Positions 1 through 7,467 of a stretch of 18,013 bases of DNA are shown in pieces; positions within the stretch are counted from its first letter, which is position 1, and each line of letters opens with the position of its first letter. The stretch is from CAMEON01 sp045602325. GTDB taxonomy: Bacteria; Bacillota; Clostridia; Oscillospirales; CAG-272. The DNA lies in contig JAZSBH010000027.1 in assembly GCA_045602325.1 (NCBI GenBank), positions 1 to 18,013 on the forward strand, read 5' to 3'. Under the pieces are notes generated by a model. The model made no database searches and was not told the DNA's origin. It saw only the letters and a program-made list of their open reading frames with translations. A program made the translations under genes and the position numbers.

Positions 1-59
1 TTGAAAAGTTTTTTAGGAAATTTTTCTCAACCCTTCGCCTCGGGCGGAAGTGCCTTGAC

Positions 60-88
60 ATTATATCACAGCTCGTCCTCTTTGTCAA
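60..88 (-). promoter_or_regulatory. Perfect consensus sigma-A promoter, leftward (downstream copy)
   Basis: TTGACA (88-83), a 17-bp spacer and TATAAT (65-60) lie on the minus strand. The upstream A/T tract (98-119) matches the one before the other promoter at the same distance from the -35. A third similar A/T tract at 1-18 suggests another promoter just beyond the window edge. Serial perfect promoters with UP-like tracts are typical of rRNA operons; the target gene itself is not visible. Confidence 0.85.
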
Positions 89-173
89 GGGGTTTTTCAA
101 AAGTTTTTTCAACTTTTTTGCGATATTTTGTCTCGCCGTCCCGCGGAGTGTCTCCCTCGTGGACAGCTTGCAT

Positions 174-202
174 ATTATAGCACTTTCGTTTTCGTTTGTC
201 AA
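174..202 (-). promoter_or_regulatory. Perfect consensus sigma-A promoter, leftward (upstream copy)
   Basis: On the minus strand there is TTGACA (202-197), a 17-bp spacer and TATAAT (179-174), a full consensus match. An A/T-rich stretch (211-230) just upstream of the -35 resembles an UP element. It points out of the left end of the window and no coding gene follows before the edge. A near copy sits exactly 114 bp downstream, so the two form a tandem promoter set. Confidence 0.85.
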
Positions 203-258
203 CACTTTTTCGCAAAGTTTTTTCACTTTGGCGCGCAGAGCAGGTTTGCACAAAAGAT

Positions 259-284
259 GGGCAAGTCACTTGTGCAACTTGCCC
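259..284 (-). terminator. Possible weak terminator after the propeller hydrolase gene
   Basis: Nine bases past the stop codon of the leftward hydrolase gene an 8-bp stem (259-266 with 277-284) can form with a 10-base loop. On the minus strand it is followed by ATCTTTTG, a weak T-rich stretch. A second 8-bp inverted repeat (246-253 with 270-277) interleaves with it. Termination is plausible but the T tract is poor. Confidence 0.35.
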
Positions 285-292
285 AATTTGTG

Positions 293-1900
293 TCAGTTTT
301 TGTCCCAAACAGGGGAATGATCAGGGTCAGACACACTCATTTTCCAAGCTTTCAAGTTGGTCAGGCGACAATCCACGTTCTGAACCATCACGCCCACGCG
401 CCCCGTGGGAGGCCTGTCCACCACAAAGGTCTGGACGAAGGCGTCGTCTATATATAATTGAAGAACGTTCAGTCGCCACTGGAACCGGAAGGTATGCCTC
501 TCTCCTGCCGAGATGCCGCAGACGCAGGCAGAGTCCTCTCCGTTCTCGTCGATAACGGTCAGATCGCACCGCGCAGAGTCCCATTTCATCTCCATGACAT
601 TGGAGCGCCGCTTGTAGGGATGGCCGATGTCCAGGGTGATGGCACGCCCGCAATTCTCTCCGTCCTCCACCCAAAAGCCCACCCGGGCGGGGCGCCAGCA
701 ATGGGTCTTGCGCTCGGCATCCAGATAGGCAGGCGCAGAGGTACAGATCAGATCCCCCTCCAGCACCAGGCCCTCGGCAGGCTCCAAAGCAGGCGACAGA
801 GTCGCCATGGCGGTCACGTCGCTGACCGTGGGCCCCAGCGGTGCTTTCGGACTGATGTGCAGTGAAGTCTCATCCACCTCAAAGACGGCCGGCGTCCATG
901 CGCCCTCCTCTCCCTCGTTCAGGATAGCGGGCGGAGCATTGACCGAGCAGAGAGACCAGCTTATGGGTAAAGCCTCACCCTTCAAGGCGTCGTTCCCTTC
1001 CCACCAATGGAGACGAAGATGCCCCTCCTTGTCCACCTTGGCGCGGCGTAGAGGCAGAAGCCACACGTCATCCCTTCCGCCCGCCATGACGGCGTTGCTG
1101 ACCAGGACGTCCTCCCCCACGCGGCAGAAGGCGGCCAGATTCTCCACGAACACCCGTCCCTCCATGCGGTCGAAGCCGCACAAACGGAAGGCCTCCTTGT
1201 CGGGATGATAGGGGCCTCGCACGTCGTCGGCCACAAAGGTATAGAGATTGTACCCATAACTTCCGGCAAACCCGACGAAGCCGCCGATATAATAGTAGCG
1301 TTTCCCGATCTTCTCCAAACCGCCGCCCTCCAGGCAGTTTATGGGCGGGATCTCACCCCACTCGATCTCGGGCGGCGGCAGGGGCGTCCAATGGATCCCG
1401 TCCTTGCTCTCCTGCAGACCGAAGCAACCACTCTCTCCCGCCTTTGGGGTAGCCACGATGGCGCCGTAGTAGGTCTTGTCTTCCTCATTATACAGAGCAT
1501 ACATATGATCCCACCGACCGTCCTCGCAGTACCAGCGTCCGTCGGGGTGGTTCTCATCCACGATTTCCCAATGAACCAGATCATCGGATACCGCGTAGCG
1601 CATGGTGTCGTTGGGAGCAAAGGGATCATCCTCGGTACGGGTGGAGCCGAAATTCACGCAGTACCGTCCGTCGGCGGTGGTATTGATGAACATTTTGAAC
1701 AGCCCGCCCTCGCAGGACAGCACCCGACCCACGCCGCGGAAGTGCACGCCGTCCTCCGACTCGGCCAGCCACATCCCCGTGCCGCCGTCTGCGGAGCTAT
1801 CGTCCTTGTAGTGCATGGAGAGCATATAGAATTTGTTGTCCTTGGGCTCGTACCACAGGGTGGGATCCCACATGGCGCCCTTTTCGGGTCGGTAGAGCAT
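293..1900 (-). CDS. Glycoside hydrolase-like protein, five-bladed beta-propeller (GH32/GH43 type)
   Basis: The product is 535 residues. The N-terminal two thirds has the repeated 'sEDGvHf', 'SDDLVHWE' and 'SKDGIHWT' blade motifs of GH32/GH43/GH68-like five-bladed propellers. A WDPTLWYEP segment near residue 11 could carry the catalytic aspartate, and EGGGLEKIGKRYYYIGG is typical of the central blades. The last ~150 residues look like the beta-sandwich domain of GH32 enzymes (LEGDL, YIDDAFVQTF). The classic WMNDPNG motif of invertases is absent, so the exact family and substrate are uncertain; a glycan or fructan-like role is inference. There is no signal peptide, suggesting a cytoplasmic enzyme. 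The start is set at the ATG at 1900 because AAAGGA lies 8-13 nt upstream; a longer frame back to 2038 would begin inside the promoter -35 box. Confidence 0.75.
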   Translation of the reverse strand: MLYRPEKGAMWDPTLWYEPKDNKFYMLSMHYKDDSSADGGTGMWLAESEDGVHFRGVGRVLSCEGGLFKMFINTTADGRYCVNFGSTRTEDDPFAPNDTMRYAVSDDLVHWEIVDENHPDGRWYCEDGRWDHMYALYNEEDKTYYGAIVATPKAGESGCFGLQESKDGIHWTPLPPPEIEWGEIPPINCLEGGGLEKIGKRYYYIGGFVGFAGSYGYNLYTFVADDVRGPYHPDKEAFRLCGFDRMEGRVFVENLAAFCRVGEDVLVSNAVMAGGRDDVWLLPLRRAKVDKEGHLRLHWWEGNDALKGEALPISWSLCSVNAPPAILNEGEEGAWTPAVFEVDETSLHISPKAPLGPTVSDVTAMATLSPALEPAEGLVLEGDLICTSAPAYLDAERKTHCWRPARVGFWVEDGENCGRAITLDIGHPYKRRSNVMEMKWDSARCDLTVIDENGEDSACVCGISAGERHTFRFQWRLNVLQLYIDDAFVQTFVVDRPPTGRVGVMVQNVDCRLTNLKAWKMSVSDPDHSPVWDKN

Positions 1901-1945
1901 GGCAGCGTTCCTTTCTTTTTGGGAGTCAAATTGCGGTTTAGCGTT

Positions 1946-1979
1946 GAGATACGCGCCGAGCAAGCTCGGCGCGTATCTC
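1946..1979 (-). promoter_or_regulatory. Perfect 16-bp inverted repeat in the leader of the propeller hydrolase gene
   Basis: The arms 1946-1961 and 1964-1979 are exact reverse complements separated by two bases, so the RNA would form at least a 15-bp stem with a CAAG/CUUG tetraloop. It lies about 25 nt downstream of the predicted start of transcription and 45 nt before the start codon. No T tract follows on the minus strand, so a simple terminator is unlikely. It may be an operator for a dimeric repressor or an RNA-stabilising hairpin. Confidence 0.6.
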
Positions 1980-2009
1980 GTATCTCTCGAATAAGCCTTT
2001 CTCCCCTTC

Positions 2010-2038
2010 TTTTTACCACAAAATCCCCCGCTTGTCAA
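2010..2038 (-). promoter_or_regulatory. Promoter of the propeller hydrolase gene
   Basis: The minus strand has TTGACA (2038-2033), a 17-bp spacer and TAAAAA (2015-2010). The -35 is perfect and the -10 matches four of six positions. Transcription would start near 2003, giving a leader of about 100 nt that contains the 16-bp inverted repeat. Confidence 0.6.
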
Positions 2039-2099
2039 CCCCTTCTTATATTTTCAACAAAAAATCGACAAAAAATCTTCAAAATTCGTCCAAAACCCC

Positions 2100-2128
2100 T
2101 TTACAAATTCCAAAAACTGTGCTATACT
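2100..2128 (+). promoter_or_regulatory. Promoter of the uracil permease leader
   Basis: TTTACA (2100-2105), a 17-bp spacer and TATACT (2123-2128) lie on the plus strand. Transcription should start near 2135. It is divergent from the hydrolase promoter, with about 60 bp between the two -35 boxes. Confidence 0.75.
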
Positions 2129-2134
2129 ATCTAA

Positions 2135-2245
2135 GGTCAAGGTCACGGAACGGCAGATGCGTTAGGTGAAGTTGTCAGAACCGAATACTTCCCTTTTTTC
2201 GCGCGTCTCTATGCCGTCCGCCCTTCCAAGGCGGGCTATTTTTTT
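2135..2245 (+). ncRNA. Structured leader RNA with intrinsic terminator ahead of the uracil permease gene (candidate riboswitch/attenuator)
   Basis: The leader can fold into stacked helices: GGA-CGGCA (2147-2155, one bulged A) with TGCCGTCC (2212-2219); GATGCG (2156-2161) with CGCGTC (2202-2207); and GGtGAAGT (2165-2172) with ACTTCCC (2187-2193), capped by a 14-nt loop. The last bases of the outer helix (2216-2219) are also the first bases of the terminator stem, so the two structures compete. That is the usual design of a transcriptional switch. I do not recognise the family: the purine riboswitch core, the PyrR-binding loop and the SRP GGAAGGAAGCAGC motif are all absent. It could also be a free-standing ~110-nt small RNA. 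The pairing is seen; the function is inferred. Confidence 0.55.
2216..2245 (+). terminator. Intrinsic terminator within the uracil permease leader
   Basis: A 7-bp GC-rich stem (2216-2222 with 2230-2236, one T-G wobble), a 7-nt loop, and a run of seven T (2239-2245) after TA. It lies about 65 bp before the permease start codon, so it would abort transcription unless it is prevented from folding. Confidence 0.8.
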
Positions 2246-2309
2246 GCCCGGATCAAGCCGTCCCGAAGCGGGTCGCCGCTATATTATATAATGGAGGACA
2301 ACAAACGCA

Positions 2310-3680
2310 ATGAAACTCATCTACGGAATCAAGGACAAGCCCAAGTTCGGACAAATCATTGTCTTCGCCATCCAGCAGCTGCTCGCCATCATGGCCGCCA
2401 CTCTGGTGGTGCCCGTCATCATCAACACCAGCGGCTCCATGCCCGAGGGCGCACCCCTCATGAGCTCCGCCGCCGCTCTGCTCGGCGCCGGTATCGGTAC
2501 TCTGGTCTACCAGCTCTTCACCCGCTTCAAGAGCCCCGTGTTCCTGGGCTCCTCCTTCGCCTTCATCGGCCCCATGTGCGCCGCCTTCGCGGGTGCCGTT
2601 TCCGCCCAGGCCGGCTACCTCGGCCTCATCATCGGTGCGGTCTTCGCGGGTCTGGTATACGTGCTCATCGCCCTGATCGTCAAGTTCGCCGGTGTTAAGT
2701 GGATCGCCAAGCTCATGCCCGCCGCCGTTATCGGCCCCACCGTCGCCATCATCGGTCTCTCTCTGGCCGGCAACGCCATTGGCGATCTCCAGAAGGCTCC
2801 CGCAGGCGGCTCGGTCTACGTTGCCATCATCTGCGGTCTGGTCACTCTGGCCGTCACCATGCTCTGTGCCACCTTCGGCAAGAAGATGATCCGTCTCATC
2901 CCCTTCATCATTGGTATTCTGGCCGGCTATGCTGTTGCCGCCATCTTCACCGTGATCGGTACGGTCGCCGACATCCCCGCCCTGCTGGTCATCGACTTCG
3001 CCCCCATGACCAACCTGTTCACCAACTTCGGCATCGAGTCCATCGTTTCCCTGCCCGACTTCACCTTCCTTGAGGCCATCAAGGGCATCAAGGATATCGA
3101 CGGCGAATTCATCCTGACCATTTTCGTGGCCTATGTTCCCGTTGCCGCCGTGGTCTTTGCCGAGCACCTGGCCGACCATAAGAACCTGTCCTCCATCATC
3201 GAGAAGGATCTGCTGGAAGATCCCGGTCTCCACAACACCCTGCTGGGTGACGGTATCGGCTCCATGGCAGGCGCCTTCTTCGGCGGTTGCCCCAACACCA
3301 CCTACGGCGAGTCTGTGGGTTGCGTGGCCATCACGGGCAACGCCTCGGTCATCACCATCACCGTGACCGCCATCATGGCCATCGTCATCTCCTTCCTGTC
3401 CCCCTTCGTGGCCTTTGTGAACACCATCCCCTCCTGCGTCATGGGCGGTGTCTGCATGGCTCTCTACGGCTTCATCGCCGTCTCGGGTCTCAAGATGATC
3501 CAGAAGGTGGATCTGGAGAAGAACCGCAATCTCTTCGTGGTCTCGGTCATCCTCATCACGGGTATCGGCGGTCTGTCGGTGTCCTTCGGCGAGGTCACCC
3601 TGACCACCGTTGCCTGCGCCCTCATCCTGGGTATCCTGGCCAACCTCATGCTGGGGATCAAGGACGGCAAGGAAGAGTAA
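2310..3680 (+). CDS. uraA: Uracil permease, NCS2 (nucleobase:cation symporter-2) family
   Basis: The product is 456 residues, the usual length for this family, and is hydrophobic throughout, as expected for the 14-helix UraA fold in the cytoplasmic membrane. It imports uracil with protons. Visible family marks are QQLLAIMAATLVVPVI near the N-terminus, GSSFAF, and IGPTVAIIGLSLA. The two substrate-site glutamates are in AEHLADH (E285) and PNTTYGE (E334), matching E241 and E290 of E. coli UraA. The segment KDLLEDPGLH between them is also UraA-like, which favours uracil over xanthine. GGAGG (2293-2297) lies 12 nt before the ATG. It is a single-gene transcription unit with its own promoter, a leader with a terminator upstream, and a strong terminator downstream. 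Confidence 0.92.
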   Translation: MKLIYGIKDKPKFGQIIVFAIQQLLAIMAATLVVPVIINTSGSMPEGAPLMSSAAALLGAGIGTLVYQLFTRFKSPVFLGSSFAFIGPMCAAFAGAVSAQAGYLGLIIGAVFAGLVYVLIALIVKFAGVKWIAKLMPAAVIGPTVAIIGLSLAGNAIGDLQKAPAGGSVYVAIICGLVTLAVTMLCATFGKKMIRLIPFIIGILAGYAVAAIFTVIGTVADIPALLVIDFAPMTNLFTNFGIESIVSLPDFTFLEAIKGIKDIDGEFILTIFVAYVPVAAVVFAEHLADHKNLSSIIEKDLLEDPGLHNTLLGDGIGSMAGAFFGGCPNTTYGESVGCVAITGNASVITITVTAIMAIVISFLSPFVAFVNTIPSCVMGGVCMALYGFIAVSGLKMIQKVDLEKNRNLFVVSVILITGIGGLSVSFGEVTLTTVACALILGILANLMLGIKDGKEE

Positions 3681-3698
3681 TTCCGAATCGCCTAAATG

Positions 3699-3737
3699 AA
3701 AAAGTTCCGTTTTCATCATGAAAGCGGAACTTTTTTT
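3699..3737 (+). terminator. Strong intrinsic terminator after the uracil permease gene
   Basis: An 11-bp stem (3699-3709 with 3725-3735), extended inward by TTTCA/TGAAA, is followed by a seven-T run. The matching A run on the left arm means it could also work on the minus strand. Confidence 0.9.
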
Positions 3738-3841
3738 GAAAAATATGCAATTATTTTTTCGTTCCCCGTAACGAACTCCATTTTTTTGCGTCTATATAGG
3801 TGAGAACCGCGATGCGGCAACAATCCGAAAGGAGAAACATC

Positions 3842-4828
3842 ATGAAAAAATCCAACAACATCCGTCTGATCGCCCTTATGACCGCTATTCTGGTTGTACT
3901 GCTAACCCTGGCCTCCTGTTCTGCTGAATCCGGCGCGGACCGAGTGCCCTCCTCCCCCTCCGTTGATGAGAACTTCACCGCCGGCGGCATGGATGGAGAA
4001 AAGCCATCCGACAACCTTGGCGGCACCCTTGTAGGCGACTACGAGCGCAAGATCATCCGCACCGTGAAAATGACCTGTGAGACCAAAGCCTACGACGACG
4101 CCGTATCAGTCATCATGACCGCCCTTTCCACCCACGGCGGCTACGTAGAAGCCTCCTCCTCCACCGGCACGGGCTACGACGACGTCAAGGGCTCGGAGCG
4201 CCGCGCCACCTACACCTTCCGCGTCCCCGCCGAGAATCTGGATGCTTTCCTGGAGGCTCTGCGGGTAGACGAGGGCATTCGCATCCTCAGCCAGGACGCC
4301 ACCTCCAGCGAGATCACCGCCACCTACTACGACACAGTCTCCCGCCTAGAGACCTTGGAAGCCGAGAAGACCAGCCTGACCGCCATGCTGGAGGGCTTTA
4401 CCGACTACAGCGACATCTCCAATATGCTGAAGGTGCAGGAGAGGCTGTACGACGTTATCGAGGAGATCGAAGCCCTGCAGACCAAGCTCAATCTCTACGA
4501 CGGCCAGGTCGCCATGTCCACCGTCCATCTGACCCTGCATGAGGTCATCACCTATACCGAGGTAGTCAAGCCCGAGCCCACCTTCGGGGAGCGCATCGGA
4601 GAGGCCTTCAAGGATAGCTGGGCCGACTTCGGAGAGGGCTGTCAGGACTTCGCTGTGTGGTTTGTGGAGGCCTTCCCCACCCTGCTGGTTCTGGCCGTCA
4701 TCGGCGGCGGTATTGCTACCGTGATCATTATCCTCAACCGCAAAGCCGAAAAACGGCGTAAGGCCGCGAGGATGAATACGACACAGGCAAATCCCGTTCC
4801 GCCGTATCATCCGACGGATAAGAAATAA
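3842..4828 (+). CDS. DUF4349 domain-containing lipoprotein
   Basis: The product is 328 residues. It starts with a lipoprotein signal peptide: MKKS, a hydrophobic stretch, and the lipobox LASC with the acylated cysteine at residue 26. A low-complexity linker follows, then the DUF4349 core (RKIIRTVKMTCETKAYDDAV, GGYVEASS, YTFRVPAENLDAFLEAL). A helical segment (ETLEAEK to LQTKLNLYDG) likely forms a coiled coil. Near residues 280-300 is a transmembrane helix (TLLVLAVIGGGIATVIIIL) with a basic tail. The protein is thus held outside the membrane at both ends. Function of the family is unknown; an envelope role is inferred. The ATG at 3842 is chosen because AAAGGAG (3828-3834) sits 7 nt upstream. 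I see a TATATA at 3793 but no convincing -35. Confidence 0.88.
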   Translation: MKKSNNIRLIALMTAILVVLLTLASCSAESGADRVPSSPSVDENFTAGGMDGEKPSDNLGGTLVGDYERKIIRTVKMTCETKAYDDAVSVIMTALSTHGGYVEASSSTGTGYDDVKGSERRATYTFRVPAENLDAFLEALRVDEGIRILSQDATSSEITATYYDTVSRLETLEAEKTSLTAMLEGFTDYSDISNMLKVQERLYDVIEEIEALQTKLNLYDGQVAMSTVHLTLHEVITYTEVVKPEPTFGERIGEAFKDSWADFGEGCQDFAVWFVEAFPTLLVLAVIGGGIATVIIILNRKAEKRRKAARMNTTQANPVPPYHPTDKK

Positions 4829-4860
4829 AGAAGAGCGCATGACAAAATAACTCCTATACA

Positions 4861-4896
4861 AGATCCCCCCTGCCGCAACCGCGGCAGGGGGGATCT
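4861..4896. terminator. Perfect 16-bp hairpin between convergent genes
   Basis: The arms 4861-4876 and 4881-4896 are exact complements around an AACC loop. It lies between the ends of the rightward DUF4349 gene and the leftward rhamnosidase gene. Neither side has a T run, so it is not a textbook intrinsic terminator, but its position suggests a shared bidirectional transcription end or mRNA 3'-end protector. Confidence 0.65.
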
Positions 4897-4911
4897 CTAT
4901 GTCGGAACACC

Positions 4912-7434
4912 TTACTTCTGCACGAAGGTATAGCTACCCGCATCCAGCTCCACGACCAGAGCCTTGCCGCAGGGGCAGATCTTGCCATCGGCAAGCTTCT
5001 TCTCCACACCGTTGACGATGTAGGTCTCGGCGTCGGTCAGGATGGGCAGGTACAGGGTGGAGGCCACGGGGACGGTGCACTCGTACACGAATCCGTCGGT
5101 GGTATCCCAGTTGGACACGATCAGACCGCTCTTGGACTCAAAGGAGGTCCTCACCCACTTGATGAGCTCCTGACCCTCGGGGATCTCCTCGGGACTACGG
5201 GTATCGGGCTTGGGCTGGAGGATGGGATGGGCGAAGCCGGGGGCATCCCCGGTGGTCTCAATACCCGCGATGTGGCGGTACATCCACTCCTGGATGGCAC
5301 CGTAGGCGTAGTGGTTGAAGGAGTTCATGCCCACGTCGCCAAAGCCGGTGGCCTTGGTGTAGGAGTTCCAGCGCTCCCAGATGGTGGTAGCACCCTGATA
5401 GATGCTGTACAGCCAGGAGGGATTCTCGGTCTGCAGGAGCAGGGAGTAGGCCAGATTATTCTCGCCGAACTCAGCCAGCACCTCGTTCAGGATGCAGGTG
5501 CCGACGAAACCGGTGGAAAGCTTGTAGCCGTTGTCGATGATCTTCTGCTTCAGCGCGGCTACGGCAGCGGGACGCTTGTCTTCATCCAAGAGACCAATGC
5601 GCAGAGCCAGCAGATAGCCGCACTGGGTACGGTTCTCGGGATTCAGCTCCCCGTTTTCGTCGCAGTACAGAGAACGGAAATGATCGCGCACCTTGGCGTA
5701 GGTCGCCTTATAGTGAGCGGCGCGGTCATCCTTACCGATGGCGCGGGACATAGCCTCCATGTAGATGCAATCCAGCGCATAATACGCCACGCAGATGAGG
5801 CGGGCGTCGGTGCCCTCGTAGGCCAGCCAGTCGCCGTAGTGGGGATTGGGTGCGTTCATACCCGAGCGCTCCAGCCAATCCATGTATTTCTCCATAGAGG
5901 CATAGTGCTCCTCAATGATGGCCGTATCGGCGTACATCTTCCACATGGTGTAGGGCACGATGATACCCGCATCGCTCCAGGCCGCACCGCCGAAGCCCAC
6001 CACGCGAACCGTGGGGATAACGTCGGGATATACGCCGTCGTCGTTCTGGGAGTCACGGGCATCCTGCAACCACTTGTGGAAGAAGCCGTCTACGTCGGCA
6101 TTGTAGGCGGCGGTGCCGCAGAAGGCCTGGGTATCACCCGTCCAGCCCAGACGCTCATCACGCTGAGGGCAGTCGGTGGGGACAGACAGGTAGTTGCCGC
6201 GCTGACCCCAGATGATATTGGAGATGAGCTGATTGACCACGGGATGAGAGGTCTCCATCTTACCCGTTTCGCGGGTTGCCGAGCCGATCACGGGGCAAGC
6301 CACGCCGGTGAACTCCACGTCCTCGGTGGAGGTGATCTCCAGATAGCGGAAGCCAAAGAATGTGAAGGTGGGGCAGTAGTATTCGCCGTTCTCGTCACCC
6401 TTCAGGATGTAGTAGGCCTTGGCCTTGGCAGAACGGTAGTTGATGGTATAGATGGAGCCCTCGGGGTTGTCGTTTCCACGCGATTCCAAACCAGAGTCGT
6501 TGAGCATCTCGCCCACGCGGATCTGTACGGTGGTTCCCTTTGCGCCCTTGACGGTGAAGGTGGGCCAACCCACCATGTTCTGTCCCAGGTCGATGACAGC
6601 AGCCTCGCCCTTAGCCAGCTTGAAGCTGTCCTCGCCGGCAGACTCCCGCACCACGTGGATCTTGCCGTAGTCGGAGCCGTTATCCTCGGTTCCCTCGTAG
6701 ATCACGATGGTCTCGGGCTTACGGGTCAGCCCCTCCCGCACCATGATGGTGGGACCGACGTGGGGAGTCACGAAAATATCGTAGCTTTCGGTGGTGACCG
6801 CATCCCAGTTCACGCAGCTGCACCCCTTGGAAAGGCCGCACAGGGTAGGCTCACTCGCATCGTACAGCTCGCCGTCCCAGATGTCGGAGGCACGGATGGC
6901 ACTGCCCCAGGCCCCCTGCCAGGTCTCATCGGTGTAGTAGGTCTGATCCCCCTTGGCATCCAGCAGATGAACGGCGGCCAGGAGGGAGATATGGGTCTCG
7001 CCGTAGGTGCCCAGCGCGATACGGCCGTTCCACCAACCGGGAGCCACCGCGATCAAGAGGGTATTCTCGCCTTCCTTCAGATAGGGAGCCAGGTCGTAGG
7101 AGTAGTAGAGCACCCGCTCACGGTAGTCGGTCCAGCCGGGCTTCATCTCGTCGTAGACCACGTCACCGTTTTCATCCTTGCGTCCCACGCGCTGACCGTT
7201 GACCCAGATGTCAAACACACCCAGAGCGGTGGCATCCACGCGGGCGGACTTCAGCCCCTCCACCGAAAACTGCTTGCGGAACAGGGCAATACCGCCCGCA
7301 TCCGCGATGGGAGCAAACTGATCGGCGCGTCCCAGAGCGTTCTCCCAGGGATTCTTCTTCTCCACGGCCACGTCCGTGGGATTGGCGTAGGTGATCCACT
7401 TACCCAGACCACTTGTCATGTAATCTTTACTCAT
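4912..7434 (-). CDS. Alpha-L-rhamnosidase, glycoside hydrolase family 78
   Basis: The product is 840 residues, normal for GH78. It removes terminal alpha-L-rhamnose from plant glycans and glycosides such as pectin side chains and flavonoid rutinosides. N-terminal beta-sandwich domains (about 1-390) include GVFDIWVNGQRVG and WTDYRERVLYYSYDLAPYL. The catalytic (alpha/alpha)6 barrel begins near 395 and carries the hallmark TDCPQRDERLGWTGD (residues 420-434, with acidic D421, D426, E427 and D434). ATTIWERWNS has E687, the likely general base. A small beta-sandwich ends the protein. No signal peptide is seen, so it probably acts on imported oligosaccharides in the cytoplasm. The ATG at 7434 follows GAAAGGA at a spacing of about 9 nt. 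It has its own promoter and an unusual repeat-filled leader. Confidence 0.93.
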   Translation of the reverse strand: MSKDYMTSGLGKWITYANPTDVAVEKKNPWENALGRADQFAPIADAGGIALFRKQFSVEGLKSARVDATALGVFDIWVNGQRVGRKDENGDVVYDEMKPGWTDYRERVLYYSYDLAPYLKEGENTLLIAVAPGWWNGRIALGTYGETHISLLAAVHLLDAKGDQTYYTDETWQGAWGSAIRASDIWDGELYDASEPTLCGLSKGCSCVNWDAVTTESYDIFVTPHVGPTIMVREGLTRKPETIVIYEGTEDNGSDYGKIHVVRESAGEDSFKLAKGEAAVIDLGQNMVGWPTFTVKGAKGTTVQIRVGEMLNDSGLESRGNDNPEGSIYTINYRSAKAKAYYILKGDENGEYYCPTFTFFGFRYLEITSTEDVEFTGVACPVIGSATRETGKMETSHPVVNQLISNIIWGQRGNYLSVPTDCPQRDERLGWTGDTQAFCGTAAYNADVDGFFHKWLQDARDSQNDDGVYPDVIPTVRVVGFGGAAWSDAGIIVPYTMWKMYADTAIIEEHYASMEKYMDWLERSGMNAPNPHYGDWLAYEGTDARLICVAYYALDCIYMEAMSRAIGKDDRAAHYKATYAKVRDHFRSLYCDENGELNPENRTQCGYLLALRIGLLDEDKRPAAVAALKQKIIDNGYKLSTGFVGTCILNEVLAEFGENNLAYSLLLQTENPSWLYSIYQGATTIWERWNSYTKATGFGDVGMNSFNHYAYGAIQEWMYRHIAGIETTGDAPGFAHPILQPKPDTRSPEEIPEGQELIKWVRTSFESKSGLIVSNWDTTDGFVYECTVPVASTLYLPILTDAETYIVNGVEKKLADGKICPCGKALVVELDAGSYTFVQK

Positions 7435-7467
7435 GATATCATATTCCTTTCAAAAAGCACCGACGAA

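Noticed and set aside
1901..2038. A 46-codon N-terminal extension of the propeller hydrolase starting at TTG 2038
   Set aside because: The TTG is part of the -35 box TTGACA, and the extension crosses the -10, the predicted start site and the 16-bp hairpin. The ATG at 1900 has a good ribosome site.
2135..2245. The uracil permease leader as SRP RNA, a purine riboswitch or a PyrR site
   Set aside because: The conserved SRP loop, purine riboswitch loops and PyrR-binding hairpin motif were looked for and not found.
2287..2292. TATAAT just before the uracil permease ribosome site as a second promoter
   Set aside because: No -35-like hexamer lies 16-18 bp upstream, and the transcript would start on or after the ribosome site.
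2253..3719. A 488-codon minus-strand frame opposite the uracil permease gene
   Set aside because: It is made of Asp/Gly/His-rich low-complexity sequence and is a shadow of the permease codons; it also reads through the downstream terminator.
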